In this document: positions 44,444 to 52,654 of the stretch, piece after piece
Numbering within the stretch: position 1 is the stretch's first letter
How the letters are laid out: every line of letters starts with the position of its first letter
NCBI RefSeq assembly: GCF_008329605.1
Contig: NZ_NPKO01000007.1
Span: 186,001-250,000 of the forward strand
From: Mycolicibacterium sp. P9-64
Lineage (GTDB): Bacteria > Actinomycetota > Actinomycetes > Mycobacteriales > Mycobacteriaceae
DNA length: 64,000 nt
Direction: 5' to 3'
Position numbers and translations under genes: made by a program
The notes under the pieces: model-generated
Database searches by the model: none
The model's input: the letters and a program-made list of their open reading frames with translations, nothing else
What the model was told of the DNA's origin: nothing

Positions 44444-46066
44444 TCAGTAGACGTCTCGCACGTATCGGTGGGATTTGATGAGGTCGTTGACGTAGGCGTG
44501 CGCGGAAGTTGGGTCCATGCCGCCACAGCGGGCGACGATGTCGTGCAGCGCCGCGTCGACGTCCTTGGCCATCCGCTCTGCGTCACCGCACACGTAGAGG
44601 TAGGCGCCGTCCTGAAGCCAGCCGAACAGTTGTGCCGAGTTCTCCCACATACGCTGCTGGACATACGTTTTCGGGGCATCGTCGGACCCGTCGCGGGAGA
44701 AGGCCAGGTCCAGTCGGGTCAGGGTGCCCGACTGCACGAAGCCCTCGAGCTCGTCGCCGTAGAGGAAGTCCGTCGCGCGTCGCCGGTCGCCGAAGAACAG
44801 CCACGACGGCCCCGACGCCCCGCTGGCGTGGCGTTCCTGCAGGAAGCCACGGAACGGCGCGATGCCCGTGCCGGGGCCGATCATGATGATCGGCACGTCG
44901 GGGGCGGGTAGGCGGAAGGCGTGGTTCGGGCGCAGGTGCACCCGGACGGTCTCGCAGCGGTCCGCAAGGAACGTCGAGGCCACACCGCCGTGCCTGCGAT
45001 CTCCGACGCTGTAGCGCACGTTCGCCACCGTCAGGTGCACGCGGTCCGGGTGCACCAGCGGGCTCGAGGCGATCGAGTAGTCGCGGAACAGCAGCGGCCG
45101 TAACGTATCGAGGACCTCGTCGACGGTGAGGTCGGCCAGCCTGATCAGATCGAGGACGTCCTTTCCGTACGCCCACGAACCTGGCACCGCAAGGCCGTGG
45201 TCGGCACTCAGCGCTGCCGCTGCCTCGGCATCGTGGGTCCGGGCGGCCACCAACGCCTGCAATGCCCTTGACGGCGTGCGGATCTCGAGGTTGCGGGTCA
45301 GCAGGACGCCGAGCGGCTCGGTCTGATCGGCGACGGCGTGGTCGGCGCCGACGCCGAGCTCGGCAAGGAGCTCCTCGACGAGGGCCGGATCGTTGGTGGC
45401 ATGCACCGCGATCGAATCACCTGCCTGGTAGGCGATCCCGGAGCCGGTGAGATCCACCTCGTAGTGGCGGACCTCCTTGTCCGACGCGGGTGAGTTGAGC
45501 CGCCGGTTGACGGCCAGCCGGGCCTCGAACGGATGAGTGCGGTCCGGGCCCGCGTGCTCGGCGCGCTCCACGGGCTGGACCACGCTCGCGGCGACGGCCG
45601 GTGCGGTGTTCTCGGCGGCGAGCATCTTGACGACATCGGTCGTCCACACCGCGGCCGCCTGTTCGTAGTGGCCATCGATGTCGACGCGGTCGACTAATCG
45701 GGTGGCACCCAGCGACTCCAGGCGCTCGTCGAGCAGCTTGCCTGCGTTGCAGAAGAACTCGTACGACGTGTCGCCGAGCGCGAGCACCGCGAACTTCAGG
45801 TGCTCGAGCCGCTCGGTGTCGGCGCTGATCGCCTCCCAGAACAGCAGGGCGTTGTCGGGGAACTCGCCGTCACCGAACGTCGACGTGACGACGACGAAGT
45901 GGGTGGCCGATTGCAGCTCGGCGAGCTCGATCTGGTTGAGCTCGATGGCGTCGGCGGCGATGCCAAGGGCGGCGACCGCCTCGGCGAACGACATGGCGGC
46001 GTCCTCGGCGTTGCCCATGTCGGTGCCGTAGCCGACGATCAGCGAGAAGTCGGCTTGGTCAGGCAA
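44444..46066 (-). CDS. Diflavin reductase (CysJ / P450-reductase-like)
   Basis: 540 residues. N-terminal flavodoxin domain (LIVGYGTDMGNAEDAA, TSTFGDGEFPDNA, LGDTSYEFFCNAGK), connecting FAD domain (RDYSIASSPL, GVASTFL), and NADPH domain (GPGTGIAPFRGFLQER, SWLFFGDRRR, YVCGDAERMAKDVD, C-terminal aromatic in RYVRDVY). Typical of the flavoprotein subunit of sulfite reductase. Mycobacteria normally use ferredoxin for sulfite reduction and no CysI hemoprotein is adjacent, so its electron acceptor is unknown. Possible IdeR-like site lies upstream. Confidence 0.88.
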   Translation of the reverse strand: MPDQADFSLIVGYGTDMGNAEDAAMSFAEAVAALGIAADAIELNQIELAELQSATHFVVVTSTFGDGEFPDNALLFWEAISADTERLEHLKFAVLALGDTSYEFFCNAGKLLDERLESLGATRLVDRVDIDGHYEQAAAVWTTDVVKMLAAENTAPAVAASVVQPVERAEHAGPDRTHPFEARLAVNRRLNSPASDKEVRHYEVDLTGSGIAYQAGDSIAVHATNDPALVEELLAELGVGADHAVADQTEPLGVLLTRNLEIRTPSRALQALVAARTHDAEAAAALSADHGLAVPGSWAYGKDVLDLIRLADLTVDEVLDTLRPLLFRDYSIASSPLVHPDRVHLTVANVRYSVGDRRHGGVASTFLADRCETVRVHLRPNHAFRLPAPDVPIIMIGPGTGIAPFRGFLQERHASGASGPSWLFFGDRRRATDFLYGDELEGFVQSGTLTRLDLAFSRDGSDDAPKTYVQQRMWENSAQLFGWLQDGAYLYVCGDAERMAKDVDAALHDIVARCGGMDPTSAHAYVNDLIKSHRYVRDVY

Positions 46067-46111
46067 GATCGCTCCCGTCGGTCGCGCGCGCGGGACCGCC
46101 CCGGTGCGAAC

Positions 46112-46130
46112 TTAGGGTGACCTTACTTGG
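46112..46130. promoter_or_regulatory. Weak IdeR/DtxR-like box
   Basis: TTAGGGTGACCTTACTTGG resembles the 19-bp IdeR box (11 of 19 positions by eye). It lies in the gap between the divergent reductase and cyclase genes. A candidate only. Confidence 0.2.
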
Positions 46131-46170
46131 TTGGCGGCGGCCATGGGGACGTCCCCTCCGGACCCGCCGA

Positions 46171-46176
46171 TACGCT
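46171..46176 (+). promoter_or_regulatory. -10 hexamer for the cyclase gene (leaderless)
   Basis: TACGCT ends 7 nt before ATG 46184. No ribosome-binding sequence before this start. Leaderless mRNA inferred. Confidence 0.45.
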
Positions 46177-46183
46177 CTCGGGC

Positions 46184-47107
46184 ATGTCCGACCATCGCGC
46201 CCACTTCGACTTCGTGATCCGCTTCGCCAACTCCGGCGACCTGACCGGCACCGGATTCCGGCTCGACGTGCCGTCGGCCAACCTCGACGAAGCCACCGTC
46301 GGCAGGCTCTTGGTCCACCACCTCGGGCTCGCGCTGGTCGAGAGCGTCGAGCTGCGGGGGCTGACGTTCGTCGAGGAACAGCACCGCGGAAGCCGCGGGA
46401 TCGACCGCACGGAGGGCTATCGGGCCCCGTCGACGCAGATCGTCGACCTCAGCCACACCATCCGCGCCGGCCTGATCACCTACCCGGGACTGCCCGCACC
46501 CGTCATCACGCCGCACCTGACCCGCGAGGACTCACGTGCCAAGTACGCCGAGGGCACCGAGTTCGCGATGGACGTCATCACGATGATCGGCAACACCGGG
46601 ACGTACCTGGACTCGCCGTTCCACCGCTACGCCGACGGCCGGGACCTGGCCGGGCTCGACTTGACCACACTGGTCGGCCTGCGCGCCGAGGTCTTCCACC
46701 TGCAGGACGCCTGGAACACCGAACGACGGGGCATTCGCGCCGAGACCCTTGCCGACCGAGCCGTGGCCGGTGCCGCGGTGCTCTTGCACACCGGCTGGGA
46801 CCAGCACTTCGGATCGCCCGAATATGGTGTCGGCGCACCGTTTCTCACCGCTGACGGCGCCCAATACCTCATCGATGCGGGCGCGGTCCTGGTGGGCATC
46901 GACTCGGTCAACATCGACGACACCGAGTCGGGCGGGGAGCGGCCTGCGCACACGCTGCTGCTCGGTGCAGGCGTCCACGTCGTCGAGCACCTGACCAACC
47001 TCGGCGACCTGCCGCCGTGGGGTGCACGGTTCACCGCGGCGCCGCCCGCCGTCGAGGGCTTCGGCACCTTTCCGGTCCGTGCGTTCGCCGAACTGCCCGC
47101 GGGTTAG
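46184..47107 (+). CDS. Cyclase family protein with unusual metal motif
   Basis: 307 residues. Residues about 85-300 match the cyclase family (PF04199; kynurenine formamidase-like): IVDLSHTIRAGLITYPG, NTGTYLDSPFHRYADG and VGIDSVNIDDT, ending VVEHLTNLGDLP. The canonical HxGTHxDxPxH motif reads NTGTYLDSPFH, replacing two His ligands. The N-terminal 75 residues are an extra domain I do not recognise. Substrate unknown. ATG 46184 with a leaderless -10; its end overlaps a convergent carboxypeptidase gene by 4 nt. Confidence 0.75.
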   Translation: MSDHRAHFDFVIRFANSGDLTGTGFRLDVPSANLDEATVGRLLVHHLGLALVESVELRGLTFVEEQHRGSRGIDRTEGYRAPSTQIVDLSHTIRAGLITYPGLPAPVITPHLTREDSRAKYAEGTEFAMDVITMIGNTGTYLDSPFHRYADGRDLAGLDLTTLVGLRAEVFHLQDAWNTERRGIRAETLADRAVAGAAVLLHTGWDQHFGSPEYGVGAPFLTADGAQYLIDAGAVLVGIDSVNIDDTESGGERPAHTLLLGAGVHVVEHLTNLGDLPPWGARFTAAPPAVEGFGTFPVRAFAELPAG

Positions 47108-47949
47108 TGGCTGAAGCCCCAGTCGAACAACCCGATCGCCTGGCCGTAGAGATCGCCGTCGCCGTACATCTCCACCACGATGAGACGGCGACCATTGCGT
47201 TGCGCCGCACTGACATACGTCTTCTTGGCCAGGTTGGTGAACCCGGTCTTGCCCGCGAAGTCGCCGGGATAGCGGGTGAGCAACTCGTTCTGGGCGGTGA
47301 GCGTCTTGCCGGGGAACGATGCCGACGGCGACGCGAAGATCTGGGCGATCAACGGGTACCTCAAGGCCTGGCGGTAGATCACGGCCAGGTCGTGAGGTGT
47401 CGTGACGGTCTCCCAGCCAGGCCCGTCGAGCCCGGACGGCGACGACGCCTTCGTGCTGCCCGCACCGAGCTGGGCGGCCTTGGCGTTCATCTTCGCGACG
47501 GCAACGGCTTGGCCGCCGAGCATGTCGGCGAGCATGTTGGCGGCGTCGTTGCCCGACACCATCAACAGCGCAGCGAGCAGTTGGGTGGTGGTGTACGGCT
47601 GACCCGGCGTCAACCCCACGCACGAGCACTCGACCTCGGTGTGCGACTTGTTGGCCCGGGCGAACGAGTTCGGGTTGATGTTGTCGAGAACGACCATCGC
47701 CAGGAGCGGCTTGATGGTGCTCGCCGGAGCGTACGAGCCGTTGGGGTTCTTGGCAGCCAGTACCGCACCGCTGTCGAGATCGGCGACCAGCCACGCCTGC
47801 GCGGGGCCGTCGGGTGGCCCGACCACCGCGCCCGCAGGCTGGGCGTCCGGCTGTGCCGACACGACGGGCGCGGTCAACGCCATCGTCACGGCTGGCGCCG
47901 TCAGTGACACACCGACGACGAGCGCCGTCGCCGCGAATAGTCTCCGCAC
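47104..47949 (-). CDS. D-alanyl-D-alanine carboxypeptidase (PBP, S11) A
   Basis: 281 residues. Exported: N-terminal signal peptide (about 1-32, cleaved near VVSAQP). Active-site motifs STIK, SGN and KTG are present. Trims the terminal D-Ala of peptidoglycan pentapeptides. Carries an unusual CSC in VECSCVGL. Similar in sequence to the adjacent B copy, so a tandem duplicate of dacB2 (Rv2911 position). Lacks the C-terminal membrane anchor of class-C PBP5. Confidence 0.9.
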   Translation of the reverse strand: MRRLFAATALVVGVSLTAPAVTMALTAPVVSAQPDAQPAGAVVGPPDGPAQAWLVADLDSGAVLAAKNPNGSYAPASTIKPLLAMVVLDNINPNSFARANKSHTEVECSCVGLTPGQPYTTTQLLAALLMVSGNDAANMLADMLGGQAVAVAKMNAKAAQLGAGSTKASSPSGLDGPGWETVTTPHDLAVIYRQALRYPLIAQIFASPSASFPGKTLTAQNELLTRYPGDFAGKTGFTNLAKKTYVSAAQRNGRRLIVVEMYGDGDLYGQAIGLFDWGFSH

Positions 47950-48024
47950 GGATTGCGAGCGTATGGCGGTCAGGACTCGCCAAGCGCGCGATCAGGTCTC
48001 CGTCGGGTATCGGGTTCTCTGTCT

Positions 48025-48087
48025 CGCCGAGATCTGCGCCAGGGCTCTTCTCGGCCTCGGTGGACGACCAGTGTGCAGATCTCGGCG
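48025..48087. terminator. 13-bp inverted repeat downstream of carboxypeptidase B
   Basis: CGCCGAGATCTGC (48025-48037) and its perfect complement (48075-48087) flank a 37-nt loop, between the two tandem carboxypeptidase genes and 13 nt after the stop of the upstream one. Contains AGATCT and shares the CGCCGA...CTGC frame with the ung-rpmB hairpin. Probable terminator or processing site. Confidence 0.5.
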
Positions 48088-48100
48088 CACGACGGCCGGC

Positions 48101-48982
48101 CTACAGCGTGCCGATGCTCACCGAACGGTCCTGGGCGAAACCCCAGTCCAGCAGGCTCGTCGCCTGGTCCCAGTACGTGGGGCCGCCGTCGGCGACGAGG
48201 CCGTACATCATGGCGACCAGCAACCGTCGGCCATCGCGCTGCGCGGCGCCGACGAACGTCTTGCGGGCCACGTCGGTGAACCCGGTCTTGCCACCGAGCA
48301 TGCCCGGGTAGCGGGCCAGCATCTCGTCCTGGTTGAGCAGCGTCACCGGTCCGGCGTCCCCTGGGAACGGCGCGGAAGGGGATGACGTGATCCCGGCGAA
48401 CACCGGATTACCCAGTGCCGCACGGAAGATGACGGTCAGATCGTGTGGCGTGGTGTATCCGTCGATGCCAGGGCCGTTAAGCCCCGACGGCGACCCAGCG
48501 TGCGTGTCGACGGCACCGAGCGAGGCGGCCTTGGCGTTCATCTTCGCCACGGCGACGTCCCTGCCGCCCAGCATGTGGGCGAGGGTGTTGGCGGCGTCGT
48601 TGCCCGAGACGAGCAGCAGGCCGTCGAGCAGTTCCGTGGTCGTGTACGTGCGGCCGGCCTTGACGCCCGCGCAGTTGCACTCCGTCTTGGCGTCGGCCTC
48701 GTCGGCGACCACCGTGGCATCCAGCGGCAGCTCGTCGAGGACGACCAGCGCAAGCAGCGTCTTGATGGTGCTCGCGGGTGCGTGCCTGGCGTTCTCGTCG
48801 CGCCCCGCGAGGATCTGGCCGGTGTCCATGTCCGCGACGATCCACGCGGGTGCCGGACCGTCCGGAATCTGGGCCGTGCCTGCGGGCTGGACGTCGACGT
48901 CAGCCCCTGCAAAAGGCGAAACGAGAAGGGCGCAGGTGAGCAGTGCGGCCCCGAGGGCGGCGGTCAGCGATCGTCTGAACAT
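48101..48982 (-). CDS. D-alanyl-D-alanine carboxypeptidase (PBP, S11) B
   Basis: 293 residues. Signal peptide (about 1-27, FAGADVDV junction), catalytic STIK, SGN and KTG, and CNC in ECNCAGV in place of CSC. Close relative of copy A; C-terminal end adds about 15 residues (QDRSVSIGTL). ATG 48982 chosen because it starts the signal peptide; an in-frame start at 49129 would add an unlikely basic stretch. Divergent from the NAGGN cassette. Confidence 0.9.
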   Translation of the reverse strand: MFRRSLTAALGAALLTCALLVSPFAGADVDVQPAGTAQIPDGPAPAWIVADMDTGQILAGRDENARHAPASTIKTLLALVVLDELPLDATVVADEADAKTECNCAGVKAGRTYTTTELLDGLLLVSGNDAANTLAHMLGGRDVAVAKMNAKAASLGAVDTHAGSPSGLNGPGIDGYTTPHDLTVIFRAALGNPVFAGITSSPSAPFPGDAGPVTLLNQDEMLARYPGMLGGKTGFTDVARKTFVGAAQRDGRRLLVAMMYGLVADGGPTYWDQATSLLDWGFAQDRSVSIGTL

Positions 48983-49118
48983 CGCCGACGAGCCTAACGC
49001 GTGCACCTGGCGGCCCCATTTTGTGCGCAATCCCACGGGAATTGATCTTGGTGTTTGAGCGGCGCGCGCCGTGGTTACCCGCTGCACGAACCCCGGTGAC
49101 CCAAAGGAGCTCGTATAC

Positions 49119-50933
49119 ATGTGTGGCATCGCCGGAGAGATCGCTCAAGGGCGTCCGGCCAACCTCGCGGCCATCGAGGCGATGACGGCCGCGATGGAGT
49201 CTCGGGGCCCCGACAGCAGCGGTGTCTGGGCGCGCGAAGGCGTGGCGCTCGGTCATCGACGGCTGTCGATCATCGACCTGTCCAACCACGGGCACCAGCC
49301 CATGCACGACCCTGAACTCGGGCTGACCGTCGCCTTCAACGGCTGCATCTACAACTACCCGGAGCTGCGCCGCCAACTGATGGCCAAGGGCTACCGCTTC
49401 TTCTCGCACAGCGACACCGAGGTGATCCTCAAGGGTTACCGCGAATGGGGCGAGCGCGTGGTCGATCACCTCTACGGCATGTTCGCCTTCGCCGTCACCG
49501 AGCTCGCCACCGGACGGGTGGTGCTCGCCAGGGACCGCCTCGGCGTCAAGCCGCTGTACTGGTGCGAGACGTCCGAAGGCAACGGCACCAGCAGCCTCCG
49601 GTTCGCCTCGTCGCTGCCCGCCCTGGTGGCAGCCGGTGGCGTCGACACCGAGATCGACCCGGTCGCGCTGCACCACTACCTCACGTTCCACTCCGTCGTG
49701 CCACCGCCGCACACGATCCTGCGCGGCGTCCGCAAGCTGGCGCCCGGCACCATCATGCGCATCGAGCCGGACGGCAAGCGAACCGAGAAGACCTATTGGG
49801 AGCCGGTGTTCGAGCGGTCGGCGGAGCGGGCCAATTGGTCGGACTCGGAGTGGGAGGAGGCCATCCTCGCGTCGCTGCGCACCGCGGTGGAGCGCCGTCT
49901 CGTCGCCGACGTACCCGTCGGGTGCCTGCTCTCCGGCGGGCTGGACTCCAGCCTGATCGTCGGGTTGCTCGCCGAGGCGGGCCAGCACGGGCTTGCGACC
50001 TTCTCGATCGGCTTCGAAGCCGCAGGTGGCGAGGAGGGCGACGAGTTCAAGTACTCCGACGTCATCGCCCGCGAATACGGCACTGACCACCACCAGATCC
50101 GCATCGACACCGCCCGCATGCTGCCGTCGCTCGCCGGCGCGGTCGGGGCGATGAGTGAGCCCATGGTGAGCCATGACTGCGTGGCGTTCTACCTGCTGTC
50201 CGAAGAGGTGAGCAAGCACGTCAAGGTCGTGCAATCCGGTCAGGGCGCCGACGAGATCTTCGCCGGCTACCACTGGTACCCGCCCATGGCGCACGCCGCG
50301 GACGGCAGCGTCGACGAAGCCCTGGCCAGCTATCGCCGGGCGTTCTTCGACCGCGACCACGCCGCCGTGAACCGGCTGCTGCAACCCCGATGGCAGCTGG
50401 ACGCCGACGTGTCCGAACGGTTCGTGTTCGATCAGTTCGCGCATCCGGGCGCCGCCACCGCGACCGACCGGGCGCTGCGACTGGACACCACGGTGATGCT
50501 GGTCGACGACCCGGTGAAGCGCGTCGACAACATGACCATGGCCTGGGGTCTCGAGGGCCGGGTGCCGTTCCTCGACCACGAGCTCGTCGAACTGGCGGCT
50601 ACCTGCCCGCCCCACCTGAAGACCGCGCACGACGGCAAGGGCGTCCTGAAGGAGGCCGCGCGCCGGGTGATTCCCGACGCCGTCATCGACAGGCCCAAGG
50701 GGTACTTCCCGGTGCCCGCGCTCAAACACCTGGAGGGGCCGTATCTCGACCTGGTTCGGGACGCACTGCACAGCGCACCTGCACGCGATCGCGGTCTGTT
50801 CGCACCCGAGGCGGTCGACGGGCTCCTCGCCGATCCCAACGGGAACCTCACACCGCTGCGCGGGAACCCGCTCTGGCAGCTCGGCCTGCTGGAACTGTGG
50901 CTCGACCGCCACGTGAACGGGGTTTCGCCGTGA
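49119..50933 (+). CDS. N-acetylglutaminylglutamine amidotransferase (asparagine synthase-like)
   Basis: 604 residues. N-terminal class II glutaminase with nucleophile Cys2 (MCGIAGEIAQ), GHRRLSIIDLS and FNGCIYNY; C-terminal synthase domain with PP-loop LSGGLDSSLI. Subfamily features fit the amidotransferase that forms N-acetylglutaminylglutamine amide, an osmoprotectant. AAAGGAG precedes the ATG. First of three overlapping genes; the stop and next start overlap (TGATG). Confidence 0.85.
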   Translation: MCGIAGEIAQGRPANLAAIEAMTAAMESRGPDSSGVWAREGVALGHRRLSIIDLSNHGHQPMHDPELGLTVAFNGCIYNYPELRRQLMAKGYRFFSHSDTEVILKGYREWGERVVDHLYGMFAFAVTELATGRVVLARDRLGVKPLYWCETSEGNGTSSLRFASSLPALVAAGGVDTEIDPVALHHYLTFHSVVPPPHTILRGVRKLAPGTIMRIEPDGKRTEKTYWEPVFERSAERANWSDSEWEEAILASLRTAVERRLVADVPVGCLLSGGLDSSLIVGLLAEAGQHGLATFSIGFEAAGGEEGDEFKYSDVIAREYGTDHHQIRIDTARMLPSLAGAVGAMSEPMVSHDCVAFYLLSEEVSKHVKVVQSGQGADEIFAGYHWYPPMAHAADGSVDEALASYRRAFFDRDHAAVNRLLQPRWQLDADVSERFVFDQFAHPGAATATDRALRLDTTVMLVDDPVKRVDNMTMAWGLEGRVPFLDHELVELAATCPPHLKTAHDGKGVLKEAARRVIPDAVIDRPKGYFPVPALKHLEGPYLDLVRDALHSAPARDRGLFAPEAVDGLLADPNGNLTPLRGNPLWQLGLLELWLDRHVNGVSP

Positions 50934-52654
50934 TGACATCGCAGGCCCCGAACGACGAATCCGCGTTGGGCGTCGTTCAGGACCTCGGTTGGGGCAGGCT
51001 GGTCTTCGGTCAGACCTTCCACGACCCCGAACAATTCGGCACGGCGCTTCGTGCGGAGGCCAGCGGCCGTCGCGACATCGGGATGTACCTCGACGCGCCG
51101 CACGTCTTCGTCGCCCTGCATCCGCAGGAGTTCTTCATCGACCCGAGCTTCACCTACCGGCTGCGGTTCGATGAGCCAGGGCCGTACGAGCCGCCGTCGG
51201 TGCCCGGCCTTTCGGTGCGGCCGGTCAACTCCATCGAGGATTGCGCAGGCATCAACCAGATCTACCTGCAGTGCCGCATGGTGCCCGCTGACGTCGAATT
51301 GATGTGGAACAACAGTCATTCCGAGCCGCACATGGTCTACCTGGTCGCCACGGACGACGAGACGGGACAGGTGGTCGGCACCGTCACCGGGATCGACCAC
51401 GCCCAGCTCTTCGGTGATCACGACAACGGGTCGAGCCTGTGGTGCCTCGCCGTCGACCCGACGCTGTCCCGTCCGGGGGTGGGCGGGCTGCTGGTGCGTT
51501 CGCTGATCGAGGAGTTCATCCGGCGCGGACGCTCGCAGATGGATCTGTCGGTGCTGCACGACAACGAGGGCGCCATCGCGCTCTACGAGCGAATGGGTTT
51601 CGTCCGCGTCCCCGCGCTCGGCATCAAGCGCAAGAACGCGATCAACGAGCGGCTCTTCGCGCCGGTGATGGCCGAGGAGGAGCTCGCCCAGCTGAACCCC
51701 TACGCCCGCATCATCGCCGACGAGGCCATCATGCGCGGCATCGCCGTCCACGTGCTCGACGCCAAGGGCGGTTACCTCAAGCTCACCCACGGCGGCACCA
51801 GCGTAGTGACGCGAGAGTCGCTGTCCGAGTTGACCAATGCCATCGCGATGAGCCGATGCGACGACAAGCGCGTCGCGAGGAGGGTCGTCGCCGACGCAGG
51901 CATTCGCGTGCCGGAGGGTAGAACGGCGACCTTCACCGACGAGGACCACGAGTTTCTGCGCCGGGTCGGATCGGTCGTGGTGAAACCGGCCCGCGGCGAG
52001 CAGGGTGCCGGGATCACCGTGGGGGTGACGCGGCCCGAGGACCTGGACCGCGCACTCGCCTTCGCCGCGGAGCACTGCCCCGACGTTCTGCTTGAAGAGC
52101 GTTGCGAGGGTGAGGATCTGCGCATCGTGGTGATCGGCGGCAAGGTGATCGCCGCCGCGCTGCGCTGCCCCGCCCAAGTGGTCGGCAGCGGCAAGCACAC
52201 CGTCCGCCAGCTCATCGAGGCGCAGAGCCGCAGGCGCGCGGCCGCCACGCACGGCGAGTCCACGATCCCGCTCGACGACGTCACCGCCGACACCGTGCGC
52301 GAGGCGGGCTGGCGCCTCGACGACGTGCTACCTGCCAACGAACGCCTCGTCGTGCGACGAACGGCGAACCTACACACCGGAGGAACCATCCGCGACGTCA
52401 CCGACGACCTGAACCCCAAACTGGCCAAGGTGGCCGTCGACGTCGCGGATGCGATCGGCATCCCGGTCACCGGCATCGACCTGATCGTGCCGTCGGTGGC
52501 AGGGGAGGAGTACGCCTTCATCGAAGCCAATGAACGGCCCGGCCTTGCCAATCACGAACCACGGCCAACGGCAAAGGCATTCGTCGACCTGTTGTTCCCG
52601 CGCACCGCTGCGACGCCGTGGGCCTGGCAGCCCGACCCGGTGGAGCAGGCATGA
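50933..52654 (+). CDS. ngg: N-acetylglutaminylglutamine synthetase (GNAT + ATP-grasp)
   Basis: 573 residues. An N-terminal region (about 80-235) is a GNAT acetyltransferase (SLWCLAVDPTLSRPGVGGLLV, NEGAIALYERMGF), followed by an ATP-grasp ligase domain (about 300-565; VVKPARGEQGAGITVG, EERCEGEDLRIVVIGGKV, IDLIVPS, FIEANERPGLANHEP). This fusion acetylates and joins glutamines to make N-acetylglutaminylglutamine. ATG 50933, with GTG 50930 as alternative. Confidence 0.88.
   Translation: MTSQAPNDESALGVVQDLGWGRLVFGQTFHDPEQFGTALRAEASGRRDIGMYLDAPHVFVALHPQEFFIDPSFTYRLRFDEPGPYEPPSVPGLSVRPVNSIEDCAGINQIYLQCRMVPADVELMWNNSHSEPHMVYLVATDDETGQVVGTVTGIDHAQLFGDHDNGSSLWCLAVDPTLSRPGVGGLLVRSLIEEFIRRGRSQMDLSVLHDNEGAIALYERMGFVRVPALGIKRKNAINERLFAPVMAEEELAQLNPYARIIADEAIMRGIAVHVLDAKGGYLKLTHGGTSVVTRESLSELTNAIAMSRCDDKRVARRVVADAGIRVPEGRTATFTDEDHEFLRRVGSVVVKPARGEQGAGITVGVTRPEDLDRALAFAAEHCPDVLLEERCEGEDLRIVVIGGKVIAAALRCPAQVVGSGKHTVRQLIEAQSRRRAAATHGESTIPLDDVTADTVREAGWRLDDVLPANERLVVRRTANLHTGGTIRDVTDDLNPKLAKVAVDVADAIGIPVTGIDLIVPSVAGEEYAFIEANERPGLANHEPRPTAKAFVDLLFPRTAATPWAWQPDPVEQA

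Noticed and set aside
48900..50939. 679-codon open frame antisense to the NAGGN amidotransferase
   Set aside because: Same cause; the plus strand has clear catalytic motifs.
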